Part shown: positions 9,016 through 18,170 of the stretch, piece after piece
Layout: each line of letters begins with the position of its first letter
Numbering within the stretch: position 1 is the first letter of the stretch
Assembly: GCA_963664845.1 (NCBI GenBank)
Contig: OY761615.1
Coordinates: 2,976,001 to 3,040,000 of the forward strand
DNA: 64,000 nt
Reading direction: 5' to 3'
Source of the DNA: CAIYTF01 sp963664845
Lineage (GTDB): Bacteria > Bacteroidota > Ignavibacteria > Ignavibacteriales > Ignavibacteriaceae
The notes under the pieces: model-generated
Database searches by the model: none
Told to the model about the DNA's origin: nothing
What the model saw: only the letters and a program-made list of their open reading frames with translations
Made by a program: the position numbers and the translations under genes

Positions 9016-9110
9016 GTTGATTCTTTTGGATGATCATCAGAAAATTAAAAGCTATTTCAAAAATACTATAAATGTTTAAATAGTTATATATCTTGGTGAT
9101 CGTTCTCAGC

Positions 9111-10811
9111 TTATTGCAAAAGCTGACTGATCAGCGAAGCGCTGAATATGCTCAGGAAAAACCAGCCGATAAATCCCTGGAGAATGGCCAGATAGCGCGG
9201 AAATCCTGTTACGGGAATTGCGCCGAAACCCAATGTTGAGAACACGTTAAGAGAAAGCAACAAAGAACTCAGGCAGCGGATCAGCAATATCTGAAGCATA
9301 TACATGAACATACCAAAAGCCAGCAATGTCCCCAGCATCACTTTTTGCCGCTCAGAAAAATTGCTCCATTTCCCCGAAGCAAAATCGCTCTTGGTAAGAA
9401 ACCATCTGCCAATCCGGTCGGGTATACGTGAAAGCGCATTAATGGGGTGTGCTACCACTTTAATAAAAAAAGGAATTTCCTTTTCCTTTAAATGCAAAAG
9501 TTGTTCAAACTCTTTCATGAAGTTTTCTTTTGTCACCCGTTCCTCATCCTTTTCATAAAGGTCGATCAATCGGTTGTCTGAGGAAATATAATTGATCAGC
9601 CAGCGGATCCTCTTTATCAGGGAGAAGCTGTCGAGCGTTGAAAACTGCGAAGGGAAGAAAAAGTAAATTCCTGCAAAAAGCAAAAGCGTATAGAATGAGA
9701 AAACCAGCGCCTTGGAGGGATTGGTGCCATAATCGCTGAACCAACGGAGAAAATAGTTCAGGCCATAGCCAAACCACAGATTGAGAGAAGGATGGGCGTT
9801 GAACTCAAATTTCAACTTCATAAGTTCCAGGTTCTTGATGTCTATATAGCACGCGTTTGCAGATTCAAAATCTCCCCGGGCCTTATATACCGACATCAGC
9901 TTATAGTAAGTGGCCACGAGACGATAGAACTGCAGTGTGTCAGATACTTCTGTGACGTTCTTTCCGCTGTACCAGTTGCCGCCGGGCAGATTCTCAATAT
10001 CCTGCGCCAGTTGAATTTTGCCCTGTATTTGCGCAAATTTCAGGTGCGTATCAGGGTTGGGGAATGTGAAACCGCTAAAATCAATGGGGCATCTGAAATC
10101 GCACCGCACGACTTCAAAACTGTTGTATATGACTGAGTTAAGGAAGCTTACGCGCGTATCGAACCGGTTGTTTGCCAGGGTGACATTCAGGAAGTCGGTG
10201 TATGAAATAAGAAGAACAGCATCTCTGTTGTTATTGTGAAAAACTGAATTCGCTATTTCGAGCCGGGTGGCTTTGAAACAGTTGCCTATGATGATCATGG
10301 GCGAAGTTATTGCATAATCTTTATATTCGGCTTTGTAGAACGCGCCGGAATAAAAGTTGCACTGATTGAATCGCATAAACGCATCATCTGCTTTTTCGTC
10401 CGGCTCCCAGATGAGTCCGTTGAACAGTGTGGTATCAAACCAAACATCGCCGGAAATCTTGTTGAATCGCAGAACAGATTTAAACGAACATCTGCTCCAG
10501 TACACATTCCCGTCAATCTCTTCAAACACCACAGGCTTGGTGAAGATAATATCGCTGATCACCGAGCCGTCAAACAAAACGTTCTTCAGTGTCAAAGCAC
10601 TGTTTACGGTAATTTCCCCATGGAAGGAGGATGCGGATTTTCCTGCCGTGGTGTCATCATAAAACTCACAGTCGGAAAAGATCAGTTCACTTGCAGTGGA
10701 GTTTTTTAACTGTTCGAACCAGGCTGTATAGGACAATCGGGTTCTGTGGGCAGTACCTTCTGCGAATAACCAACCGCAAAGAAGTAAAGTAATAAACAGT
10801 GCTTTTTTCAT
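9111..10811 (-). CDS. potassium-channel-like protein with secreted repeat domain
   Basis: A 566-residue protein. A signal peptide (MKKALFITLLLCGWLFAEG) leads a stretch to about residue 270 of short irregular repeats (DCEFYDD, NVLFDGSV, RCSFKSV, TLFNGLI, NQCNFYSG, NSVFHNN) resembling pentapeptide or right-handed beta-helix repeats. A helix pair and a charged cytoplasmic-looking stretch follow, then a two-helix pore module of Ion_trans_2 type. The selectivity-filter position reads TLGFGAIP (about 526-533) where TVGYGD is usual. Placing a secreted repeat sensor ahead of the pore suggests a ligand- or envelope-gated channel; this is inference. No operon partner is clear. Confidence 0.7.
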   Translation of the reverse strand: MKKALFITLLLCGWLFAEGTAHRTRLSYTAWFEQLKNSTASELIFSDCEFYDDTTAGKSASSFHGEITVNSALTLKNVLFDGSVISDIIFTKPVVFEEIDGNVYWSRCSFKSVLRFNKISGDVWFDTTLFNGLIWEPDEKADDAFMRFNQCNFYSGAFYKAEYKDYAITSPMIIIGNCFKATRLEIANSVFHNNNRDAVLLISYTDFLNVTLANNRFDTRVSFLNSVIYNSFEVVRCDFRCPIDFSGFTFPNPDTHLKFAQIQGKIQLAQDIENLPGGNWYSGKNVTEVSDTLQFYRLVATYYKLMSVYKARGDFESANACYIDIKNLELMKLKFEFNAHPSLNLWFGYGLNYFLRWFSDYGTNPSKALVFSFYTLLLFAGIYFFFPSQFSTLDSFSLIKRIRWLINYISSDNRLIDLYEKDEERVTKENFMKEFEQLLHLKEKEIPFFIKVVAHPINALSRIPDRIGRWFLTKSDFASGKWSNFSERQKVMLGTLLAFGMFMYMLQILLIRCLSSLLLSLNVFSTLGFGAIPVTGFPRYLAILQGFIGWFFLSIFSASLISQLLQ

Positions 10812-10889
10812 TGCTGATTTCCGGTGTTTGCATTCATGGGTAAATTTCTTGTTATTTTGGGCTCTTGGGACGGGGAGGAAGTGGTGTTC

Positions 10890-11549
10890 TTACCGTGCCG
10901 TAAAAAAATGTTCGCCGTTGTCTTTGGTATGTATCAAGAGAGAGCCCGCACGAACCATCTTAACCAGTGTCCGCGACGCCCGGCGCTCAGACAGATTCGC
11001 TTTCGCGATAAGGTCTTTCACGGTGATCGCTTCGTATTTCTCCAGATGGTCGAAAACCATTCGCTCGTGCGACCCTATGGCATATTTGGTTAGCCCGTTG
11101 TTTGCGGTTACCGATTTCATTATGCGGATCATTTCTTTTCCCGCCTGTATGCTTTTATCGTTAACGCGGACATACACCTGCGCTGTGTTAATATCGAGGG
11201 TGCTTTTATAGTCCTGCATCCGGTGCGGTTTTTTGTCGGATTCTGGTACAGCAACAACAACAATCTCTTTCCCGTCAATATCGTAATAGAACACTTCGTA
11301 ATCGATCAGGGGTTCGCAAAATTCTTCAATTGCCAGCCGGATAAGTTCAGTCTCGCCCTTCTCGCTTTGAACGCCGACTATCCTTTTATCGTCATCAACA
11401 CCAAAAAGAATATACCCCCCGGAGGTGTTGGCAAATGCCATTAGTTCTTTTGCAATTTTGTCAGCTGAAGAAAACCGCTGCTTGAACTCAGTATGCAGAT
11501 CTTCGCCGCCTTCTATCAACTCCAGTATATCTTTTCGCCGTAGTTTCAT
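10890..11549 (-). CDS. AlbA_2 / Schlafen-like putative DNA-binding protein
   Basis: A protein of about 219 residues with an N-terminal AlbA_2 (divergent AAA_4, Schlafen-like) domain: EGGEDLHTEFKQRF, then the hallmark ELMAFANTSGGYILFGVDDD (about residues 34-53) and QVYVRVNDKSIQAGKEM. The C-terminal part (EKYEAITVKDLIAKANLSERRASRTLVKMV) reads as a winged helix. Such proteins are usually transcription regulators or ATP-independent DNA-binding proteins. ATG at 11549 gives the domain a natural start; GTG at 11585 would add twelve residues. Confidence 0.8.
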   Translation of the reverse strand: MKLRRKDILELIEGGEDLHTEFKQRFSSADKIAKELMAFANTSGGYILFGVDDDKRIVGVQSEKGETELIRLAIEEFCEPLIDYEVFYYDIDGKEIVVVAVPESDKKPHRMQDYKSTLDINTAQVYVRVNDKSIQAGKEMIRIMKSVTANNGLTKYAIGSHERMVFDHLEKYEAITVKDLIAKANLSERRASRTLVKMVRAGSLLIHTKDNGEHFFTAR

Positions 11550-11801
11550 ATGACCATGCTGATATAAATAATTGAACTCCCGCACGCGGATCAGGCTTGC
11601 CGGGTTCGGTGGAAATCTATAAAATAAACCGGCCTTACAGCCATACTTCGGGAAATGGTTTCAGTGTGTTACAGTGCATCAACTCTTATTGGCAATAATA
11701 CTCCCGAAAAAAGGTTTACGTGTCAATTTACTGCTATTGCTCAGGAAATCAAAGGTCATATAACGGTACATTATAAGCGCACTCAACAATGCCCGGTGCT
11801 G

Positions 11802-13679
11802 TCAGTCTGCCGGTTGCTCGAACACCATCGCTTCTATTTCCAATTTCTTGTTGATCGCTTTCTGAATGCGCATCATTATGTCTGTCACTTGCTCGTCTGA
11901 TGCCTTGTCATGCAATTCGGCTTTAAGTGTCTGAATCTCCTGGTCGAGAACAAGCATTTTAACACGTTTAATGGTGTCTTGGGCAGCCCGGGTAAGCCGT
12001 ACCATCCTTATAGGACTCGGAGTAAGTTCTTCCCACCGGTCGCTTACGATATAGGCATCAAAGGCGATCATGGTGATCTCCCGCTCAAGTTCCTCATCAT
12101 CAAGCTTGTCTACAATGGCACTCAGGGACACGTTCTCGTCATTTTCAATTGCCCGGTATATAAGCCCGATAATTTTCTTTGCCGGTTCGTTGGCCAGGTC
12201 GTTAACAGGAATATGCGTCTTGATCAGTTTGATGACATCGGGCTCACCCTCGCAGAGAATTCTGATCAGCTCGCGTTCCAGGGGAGCAAATTTTGTTGCC
12301 AGCGTTACTGGGGCCTTCGAAGCACCCTGGGTCTTGGTTGTTATGCCGCGCTGCTGTTGCGGGACCCGTTCGGCGGCTTTGTTCTTATCCAGAATGACCT
12401 GGAGTTCTTCTTCAAGCAGCTTTTCGCGCAGGTGAAATTTCTCGGCCAGGGATTTTATCAGCAGGATCCGTTTTAGTTCGTCATCAACCAATGCGAGGGG
12501 CCGAAGCAGCTCACGAATGGTTTCAACGCTTTTCTGCGGATCATCAAGCATTCCCTTGGAAACATAGTACGTAGTTTGAAATTCCAGAAAATCAACTGCT
12601 TTGGCAAGGCGTTCCTGAAGTGCGTCCTTTCCAAACTTGTTGATGTAGGAATCCGGATCCTCATTGTTCTCCAGTGAGGCAATGGAGATATTCATGTTCT
12701 TTTTGAGCAGTATTTCCACACTGCGCATGGCCGCTTTTATTCCTGCTGTGTCGGCGTCGAACATTGCAATAACGTTCTTGGTGTACCGGGAGAGCAGCAG
12801 GGTTTGGTCTTCCGTAAGCGCCGTTCCTGAAACAGCTATAACATTTCTTATGCCGTTCTGGTATAAGGCAAGCAGATCCATGTAGCCTTCCACCATAATG
12901 GCAGAATCCGTTTTCCTGATGTCATCTTTGGCTATCGAAAGCCCATAGAGCACTTTGCCTTTGGTATAGATCAGGGATTCAGGGGAGTTTACATATTTGG
13001 CAGCATTCGTACCCGTTTCCATTGTCCTGCCTGCAAAGGCTATTACCCGGCCGTTTGGCGAGAATATGGGAAACATGATCCTTCCCGCAAACCGGTCATA
13101 GAGTCTTCCGTCATCGGTTTTGATGAGCAGTCCCAGTTTAACTGCGAGTTCGGTTTTCTCCTCGCTTTTGGAGAAATAGTCAACTAGAAATGCTTTATTG
13201 GATGGGGCATATCCCAGCCCAAAGCTTCGCATGGTCTGAATCTTAAGATTGCGTTTTTCAAAGTAGCTGCGGGCATGTTCCGCGTTGGGACTTTTCAGCA
13301 GGGTGTCAAGAAACACGCGGGCAATTTCTTCGTTGAGATCGTGCATCCGTTCTTTTTCGGACTGTTCCCGCGGATCAGCATGCTCTTCCTGATTGATTGT
13401 TATGTTATATTCTGCAGCCAGTTCAAGAATGGCCTCAACATAGGACAGTTTCTTGTATTCCATCAGGAATTTGAAAACGTTGCCGCCCGTGTGACAGCCG
13501 AAGCAATGGAATATCTGTTTTTCCTGATTTACGCTGAAGGACGCTGTTTTTTCACCATGGAACGGACAAAGTCCCCAGAAATTTCTTCCTTTTTTTCTTA
13601 ATTGGACATAGTGTCCAATTACATCAACCACATCGGCGCTTTGGCGCACTTCTTCAATTGTCTGTTCAGGAATTCTCAT
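11802..13679 (-). CDS. dnaG: DNA primase DnaG
   Basis: Replicative primase, 625 residues, normal length. It synthesises RNA primers at the fork with DnaB helicase. Visible: the CHC2 zinc-binding domain (CPFHGEKTASF then HCFGCHTGGN, residues about 38-68), the RNA-polymerase basic region, the Toprim domain (IMVEGYMDLLALY, about 262-274, and FDADTAG with its acidic residues), a Gln-rich linker and a helical C-terminal DnaB-binding domain. ATG at 13679. It stands apart from the other genes and is followed upstream by a repeat-rich gap. Confidence 0.96.
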   Translation of the reverse strand: MRIPEQTIEEVRQSADVVDVIGHYVQLRKKGRNFWGLCPFHGEKTASFSVNQEKQIFHCFGCHTGGNVFKFLMEYKKLSYVEAILELAAEYNITINQEEHADPREQSEKERMHDLNEEIARVFLDTLLKSPNAEHARSYFEKRNLKIQTMRSFGLGYAPSNKAFLVDYFSKSEEKTELAVKLGLLIKTDDGRLYDRFAGRIMFPIFSPNGRVIAFAGRTMETGTNAAKYVNSPESLIYTKGKVLYGLSIAKDDIRKTDSAIMVEGYMDLLALYQNGIRNVIAVSGTALTEDQTLLLSRYTKNVIAMFDADTAGIKAAMRSVEILLKKNMNISIASLENNEDPDSYINKFGKDALQERLAKAVDFLEFQTTYYVSKGMLDDPQKSVETIRELLRPLALVDDELKRILLIKSLAEKFHLREKLLEEELQVILDKNKAAERVPQQQRGITTKTQGASKAPVTLATKFAPLERELIRILCEGEPDVIKLIKTHIPVNDLANEPAKKIIGLIYRAIENDENVSLSAIVDKLDDEELEREITMIAFDAYIVSDRWEELTPSPIRMVRLTRAAQDTIKRVKMLVLDQEIQTLKAELHDKASDEQVTDIMMRIQKAINKKLEIEAMVFEQPAD

Positions 13680-13810
13680 AGCAGCGAAGTAAAAACCATT
13701 TAGTATTTTGGATAATCTTGGTGTGTAAAATTACAAACTTTTTTGTTAGTAGCTAACTGCTAGTGAAGCATCATTCAGGTAATGCGAAGACAACCCCTCC
13801 CAACAATCAA

Positions 13811-13892
13811 CGATGTCAATTTAACGAATTTGTATTGTCATTGCGATCCTGCGTCCTCGCTGGAGAAGTGCCTCATCCTGTCTGGTGAATAC
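13811..13892. repeat. truncated B-type element (left terminus plus part of core)
   Basis: A worn left terminus cgatgtcaatttaac is followed by a core start tattgtcattgcgatcctg, matching the start of the complete copy at 14288-14481. The sequence breaks off at about 13892 where another element begins, suggesting that one element replaced or was joined to another. Confidence 0.6.
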
Positions 13893-14137
13893 GCGTCAAC
13901 TTAAAATTTGAACAACAGAGCTTCCAATGGTCAATATGTACCTCTCATTATGGTTGGTTGGCATTATTATGAGTTGTTCATGTCCTGAAAGGACTAAATT
14001 TGAATAACCACGGGCGCGAGCCCGTGGTAACTTGCTCAAAAGCTCTCCGTCCCTGAATAGGGGCGAACAAAACCCGTGAATGGATTTGAAACTGTTAACC
14101 GATAGCTGACTATTATGTCTTTAAGTTGACACCTATA
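13893..14137. repeat. C-type inverted-repeat element, 245 bp
   Basis: Left terminus cgcgtcaacttaa and right terminus ttaagttgacacctata enclose a core that is repeated at 23944-24180. The shared core (from about 13980) contains two hairpins, one with GTCC / GGAC arms and one with CCACGGGC / GCCCGTGG arms, the words ctaaatttgaataacc and gtccctgaataggggcgaac, and a tail aaaacccgtgaat. This looks like a REP-type palindromic repeat carried between the same termini as unrelated cores elsewhere in the window. Confidence 0.7.
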
Positions 14138-14204
14138 CGTGAAAACGGGAATCTACCTGCTTTGAGCTCTATCAGAACTTGACAACCGGACTCAATTTCA
14201 CAGC

Positions 14205-14548
14205 TCATGCCTCATTACATGAATTTACTATCGGGCAAGGAAGCCGGACCCGCATTATTAGGGCTTTGATGCCTCCTCCCCTCCGGGCAATGGTGTCAAC
14301 TTAACGACCTAAGGTAGTCATTGCGATCCCGCGTCCTCGCGGGAGAAGCAATCTCACACATTAACTTGGCAGAGTGCCATATTATAGATTTGAGGTTGCC
14401 CCGCGCACGGGATGAGGCACTTCGTCGATGACTCCTCGCAACGACAAAACGAGAGTTTTCTCTCTTAAGTTGACAGCATTGCCCTCCGGGAGAGAAGATT
14501 TAGAGGTGAGGGATTCTGAAAAAAAATCGTTTTAAGTTGACGCTTATT
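14205..14548. repeat. D-type repeat interrupted by a B-type element
   Basis: From 14240 to 14287 and from 14491 to 14548 the sequence matches the uninterrupted repeat at 8240-8363 (ggacccgcattattag, cctcctcccctccggg, then agagaagatttagaggtgagg and a right terminus ttaagttgacgcttatt). The 194-bp element at 14288-14481 lies inside its palindrome. No left terminus is clear on this copy. Confidence 0.65.
14288..14481. mobile_element. B-type MITE-like element with 9-bp target duplication
   Basis: This is the best-preserved copy. The left terminus CAATGGTGTCAACTTAA and right terminus ttaagttgacagcattg are inverted repeats with one mismatch. The 9 bases before (14279-14287) and after (14482-14490) are identical: ccctccggg. 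Deleting the element and one ccctccggg regenerates the intact palindrome seen at 8291-8325. The core carries two inverted copies of the widespread word gtcattgcga...agcaatctca. There is no open reading frame, so it would need a transposase from elsewhere. The termini and 9-bp duplication recall IS4-superfamily elements, but that assignment is not established. Confidence 0.75.
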
Positions 14549-14602
14549 TAAAAGCGGCATGTCGGCTACAGTCCGTTTTCGAAAAGATAAAGAACCCAAT
14601 AT

Positions 14603-15235
14603 CTATTTTTTCTTAATAAATATATGATATGGTATCAACCGCGGAATGTGTTTCATGTATTCACGGTAATGGTCGCCGAATTTCTCGATCATGCGCTTTT
14701 CTTCGTATATCGATCCGATATAAAAATAGGCGGTGATGCATACCAGACTGATCAGGTAATCCAGGAACATATAGGGGCGAAACGCAAGAAACAGAATGAA
14801 AAAGAGATAGAGCGGATGCCGGCACCAGAGATAGGGCCCCTTAATTACCAGTTTTGTATCCTCATCATAGGAAGAGAGATTATAGTTTCCATCCAGCTTT
14901 CGCGAAATCTGGCTAAACCCGAAAAATTCCTTCGCATCGAAATACCTTAATGTCCATAGAATCCCCAGTAACATTTGTACCTGAAAAAACAGAATAATAA
15001 AGTCGTAAGGGAATTGAAGGTCATAGAGCTTAATGTCTATGTGCGGTGAAAGTTCATAGACATAATAGAAGGTGACCAATGCAAACAGGTTATACAGCAG
15101 GCGGTAGTAAGGCATTACTGCCGGATACTTTTTTGCAACTTTTTTCTTGAGTCCCAGTCCGGCCAAAACGGTATGGACCGCACCGAAGGCCGCGTAAAGC
15201 AATATGATGAGAAGGGCCTGCAGAACTACGGTCAT
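14603..15235 (-). CDS. ICMT/NnrU-like membrane methyltransferase
   Basis: A 210-residue protein with five or six transmembrane helices and the isoprenylcysteine-methyltransferase-like C-terminal signature GPYLWCRHPLYLFFIL (about 133-148), then EEKRMIEKFGDHYREYMK and RLIPY. This superfamily includes ICMT, phospholipid N-methyltransferases, NnrU and the methanethiol methyltransferase MddA; the short size and N-terminal HTVLAGLGLKKKVAK resemble the NnrU/MddA side. The substrate is not known. Its ATG overlaps the rpoN stop by four bases (ATGA), so it is translationally coupled to rpoN. Confidence 0.7.
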   Translation of the reverse strand: MTVVLQALLIILLYAAFGAVHTVLAGLGLKKKVAKKYPAVMPYYRLLYNLFALVTFYYVYELSPHIDIKLYDLQFPYDFIILFFQVQMLLGILWTLRYFDAKEFFGFSQISRKLDGNYNLSSYDEDTKLVIKGPYLWCRHPLYLFFILFLAFRPYMFLDYLISLVCITAYFYIGSIYEEKRMIEKFGDHYREYMKHIPRLIPYHIFIKKK

Positions 15236-16704
15236 AGCACCTTGCGGAGTCGTGCGACGGGAATACGGAGTGCCTCGCGATATTTGGCAACCGTACGGCG
15301 CGCGATATGTATGCCTTGTTTGTTCAACAGGTGGGCAATCTTGTCATCGCTGAGGGGCGAGCGTTTCCCTTCACCCTCAATCATTTCCTTGATCAGTTCT
15401 TTAATGTGTTTGTTGGCAATCTCTTCGCCGGAATCCGTCGCCAGTCCCTCGCTGAAGAAATATTTCAGCTCATGCACTCCCTGAACCGACTGCACGAATT
15501 TACCGCTTACCACGCGGCTTATGGTTGATATATCCATCCCGATATCGTCCGCAATATCCTTGTAGATCATCGGGTGCAGAAATTTCGGCCCGCGTTCAAA
15601 AAACTCATATTGCTTTTCCAGAATGGAGCGCATGACTCGCATCATGGTGTTGCGCCGCTGTTCTATGCAGGCAATAAACCAGCGTGCAGATTCAAATTTT
15701 TCTTTCATAAACTGATAGGCGCTCTTCTGCATCGGGTTCAGCTTCTTCTTCCCTTTGTCTTTTTGCAGCAGTTCAAGATACGTTCTGTTGATGGCAAGGG
15801 TTGGCAGGCTGCGATCATTGAGCGTGATAAGAAAATCGTCGCCGTCACGTTCGAGAATAAAATCGGGAGTTATCTGGTTCAGTTCTTCAAGTTCAATGTT
15901 CCCTTCGCCGGGCTTGGGGTTCAGGCCCTGAATAAGAACAAGCACTGCACGGAGCGTTTCTTCGGAGAGGTTCATCTTCTGCATGAGCAGGTCATAGCGT
16001 TTATGACTGAAGTCCTCAAAATGTTCAGTAAGCAGCTTCTCTGCCAAAAAGGAGTAATATTCATCGAAATGCGAAAAGCGCAATTGGACCAGTAAACATT
16101 CCTGCAGGCTGCGGGCGGCAATCCCGACAGGATCAAATGTTTGTATAAGCTTAAGAAGTGCCTCGGCTTCCGGCAAAGGAATGTCAACATGCTGTAATAT
16201 GGAAAGCTCTTTCACTATCACGTTCAGATTCTGTTTCAGGTACCCGTCTTCATCAAGGTTGCCAATGATCTCTTCGCCCAGCAGCAGCATGTTATCGTCA
16301 AAATCGTGCAAATAGAGCTGGTTCAGCAGATGTTCACTTAACGATTCCCGGGACGGAGTATAAGGCTGTAAGCGCTCTTCATCATTTTGTGACTTCGGTG
16401 ATTCCAGTGCGGCATCACTGAAGTAATCCTCATCATTCATGTAATCTTCAACAGAAAACTCGTCGTCGCTGCTGGTTCGTTCTTCGGTATCCTCGCCTTC
16501 GGTGACGTCCGTTTCATTATCTTCAACAGGCTTTTCGTCCTCCATCTGGAGTTCCATCTCACCCTCAAGGAACGGATTCATTTCCAATTCAGTTTTAATA
16601 CGCTGTTCCAGTCCAAGCGTATTCAGTTGGAGCAGCTTTTGATATTGTATCTGCTGTGGAGACAGCTTCTGCTCAAGCCGTTGTTGTTGTTTTAGTGAAA
16701 GCAT
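15232..16704 (-). CDS. rpoN: RNA polymerase sigma-54 factor RpoN
   Basis: Sigma-54, 490 residues, complete. The Gln/Leu-rich activator-interacting N-terminus (LKQQQRLEQKLSPQQIQ, residues 3-20) is followed by a very acidic region II (about 48-110), the core-binding domain, a helix-turn-helix (DIADDIGMDISTISRVVSGK) and the diagnostic RpoN box ARRTVAKYRE near the C-terminus. Sigma-54 reads -24/-12 promoters with enhancer-binding ATPases; no such activator is encoded in the window and I saw no clear -24/-12 site. It lies one base after the DUF3109 gene and overlaps the downstream methyltransferase. Confidence 0.97.
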   Translation of the reverse strand: MLSLKQQQRLEQKLSPQQIQYQKLLQLNTLGLEQRIKTELEMNPFLEGEMELQMEDEKPVEDNETDVTEGEDTEERTSSDDEFSVEDYMNDEDYFSDAALESPKSQNDEERLQPYTPSRESLSEHLLNQLYLHDFDDNMLLLGEEIIGNLDEDGYLKQNLNVIVKELSILQHVDIPLPEAEALLKLIQTFDPVGIAARSLQECLLVQLRFSHFDEYYSFLAEKLLTEHFEDFSHKRYDLLMQKMNLSEETLRAVLVLIQGLNPKPGEGNIELEELNQITPDFILERDGDDFLITLNDRSLPTLAINRTYLELLQKDKGKKKLNPMQKSAYQFMKEKFESARWFIACIEQRRNTMMRVMRSILEKQYEFFERGPKFLHPMIYKDIADDIGMDISTISRVVSGKFVQSVQGVHELKYFFSEGLATDSGEEIANKHIKELIKEMIEGEGKRSPLSDDKIAHLLNKQGIHIARRTVAKYREALRIPVARLRKVL

Positions 16705-16705
16705 A

Positions 16706-17272
16706 CTACTTTTTTGTTGATTGAATTAATTTTGAATACCATTCGGTTCCGTATTTTCGCTCAAGAGAATCCTTGCAAAACTCCGCTATGGTCGTATTTT
16801 CTTTAATGCCGGTTTCCAGAGCGGGTGTGCATTCCGAGAACCTTTCATATTTGAGCACCTCCCCCATAAAATTGTTGATACGGATGGGGAAGAGGTGGCA
16901 GGAAATAGGTTTTCTGAATTTGATCCTGCCTTCGAAATAGGCGCGTTCATAGGCGCATTTGGCAACCTGATTTTCATAGAACACAAATACACAGGCGCGG
17001 TTGTTCACGCTGCGCGTGACCAGCTCGCCGTCTTTCCGTTCAAAGAAGTTTTTCTTTTCTATAATGGCCCGGTGTTCTTCAGGGAGGTATTCCAATGCTA
17101 TTGGAAGAGCCTCTTCCATAACCGGGAGCTCTTCCTCCAGCAGTGGAGCGCCATATTCGCTCTCAAGCGTACAGCATGCCCCCTTGCACTTGTTCAAGTC
17201 GCAATAAAAACGTGTTTGCAGCACCTCGTTGTTAACCAGGACGCCATCTATTTCAATGAAAGGTTGAGCCAT
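16706..17272 (-). CDS. DUF3109 family protein (YkgJ-type cysteine cluster)
   Basis: A 188-residue protein with the cysteine cluster CDLNKCKGACC (about residues 24-34), further cysteines at NRACVF, VAKCAYE, PISCHLFPIRI and ECTPAL, and a charged helical middle. The eight or more conserved cysteines suggest a metal or iron-sulphur site, as in YkgJ/DUF3109 proteins, whose function is unknown. It is the first gene of the rpoN operon. A 112-bp divergent gap separates it from the plus-strand dehydrogenase. Confidence 0.85.
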   Translation of the reverse strand: MAQPFIEIDGVLVNNEVLQTRFYCDLNKCKGACCTLESEYGAPLLEEELPVMEEALPIALEYLPEEHRAIIEKKNFFERKDGELVTRSVNNRACVFVFYENQVAKCAYERAYFEGRIKFRKPISCHLFPIRINNFMGEVLKYERFSECTPALETGIKENTTIAEFCKDSLERKYGTEWYSKLIQSTKK

Positions 17273-17384
17273 TTATTTCTGGAACACTTTTTGTTAAGAA
17301 AATCACAATTGTAAAATGAAAATAAATAGTTGTATTTGAAAAGAAAAATTGATTTTTTTGAATATTCATTTTACAGCGGGTTCT

Positions 17385-18170
17385 ATGCAATTTAAAGGAA
17401 CAAATATTCTTATAATCGGGGCCTCCAGCGGTATTGGGGAAGCTCTGGCAAAAAAACTAGCCAAAACGGCCTGCAATATCACGTTATTAGCCAGAAGAAC
17501 CGACAAACTTGAGCAAATTGCCCTTTCGCTGCAGGATGCACCTGCCAAAATCAGCATTGCACATTGTGACGTCGCAGACAGTCAACAGGTCTCAGACGCG
17601 GTTAATGCATTCTGTGCGTCAAACGGCAGAATTGATCTCGCCGTTATAAACGCCGGAGTCAGCCAGCGTAACCCATTTACTTCTTTCAGCCTTGAAGACG
17701 CCCGGAATACCATCAATATAAACGTCATGGGAGTTATTAACTGCCTCCACGCGCTGACGCCCATCTTCATGCGGCAGAAATCCGGATATATTGCCGGAGT
17801 GGCCAGTATGGCCGATACCCGCGGGTTTGCGCGGAGCGGTGTCTATAGTGCCAGTAAGGCGGCCGTTACTCTTCTGCTCGAAAGTGCTGCGGTCGAACTT
17901 GCACAATATAACGTAAAAGTCACTACAATCCGCCCCGGTTTCGTAAAAACTGCCATGACGGACAAGAATGAATTCAAGATGCTTTTCCTCATGCCCGTTG
18001 AAAAAGCTGCTGACATTATCTGTAAGGGATTGGAAAAAGAAAAACGATACATTGCATTCCCGTTGCGGATGAAATTGCTGGTTGATCTGGTCGGGGTGCT
18101 GCCAAACCGGTTATTCGAATATCTGTCGAAACTGCAATATGAAAAACTTCAGAATGACGAAGAGGACTGA
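17385..18170 (+). CDS. short-chain dehydrogenase/reductase
   Basis: A 261-residue NAD(P)-dependent oxidoreductase of the classical SDR family. The cofactor motif is GASSGIGEAL (about residues 12-21), with NAGVS in the fourth strand, the catalytic serine in VASMAD, and the YSASK active-site pair (about 158-162). The C-terminal part (MLFLMPVEKAADIICKGLEK) resembles SDRs acting on fatty-acyl or sphingoid-type substrates; the substrate is not determined. ATG at 17385 is used; a TTG at 17349 would prepend a short hydrophobic stretch unlike the family. Confidence 0.88.
   Translation: MQFKGTNILIIGASSGIGEALAKKLAKTACNITLLARRTDKLEQIALSLQDAPAKISIAHCDVADSQQVSDAVNAFCASNGRIDLAVINAGVSQRNPFTSFSLEDARNTININVMGVINCLHALTPIFMRQKSGYIAGVASMADTRGFARSGVYSASKAAVTLLLESAAVELAQYNVKVTTIRPGFVKTAMTDKNEFKMLFLMPVEKAADIICKGLEKEKRYIAFPLRMKLLVDLVGVLPNRLFEYLSKLQYEKLQNDEED

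Noticed and set aside
9792..10136. 114-codon frame opposite the channel gene, and many similar frames opposite other genes
   Set aside because: Each is antisense to a gene with clear motifs and shows no independent evidence of coding.
13811..14548. CRISPR array suggested by regularly returning words
   Set aside because: The repeats are inverted termini of elements of different length with no uniform spacer size, and no cas gene is near.
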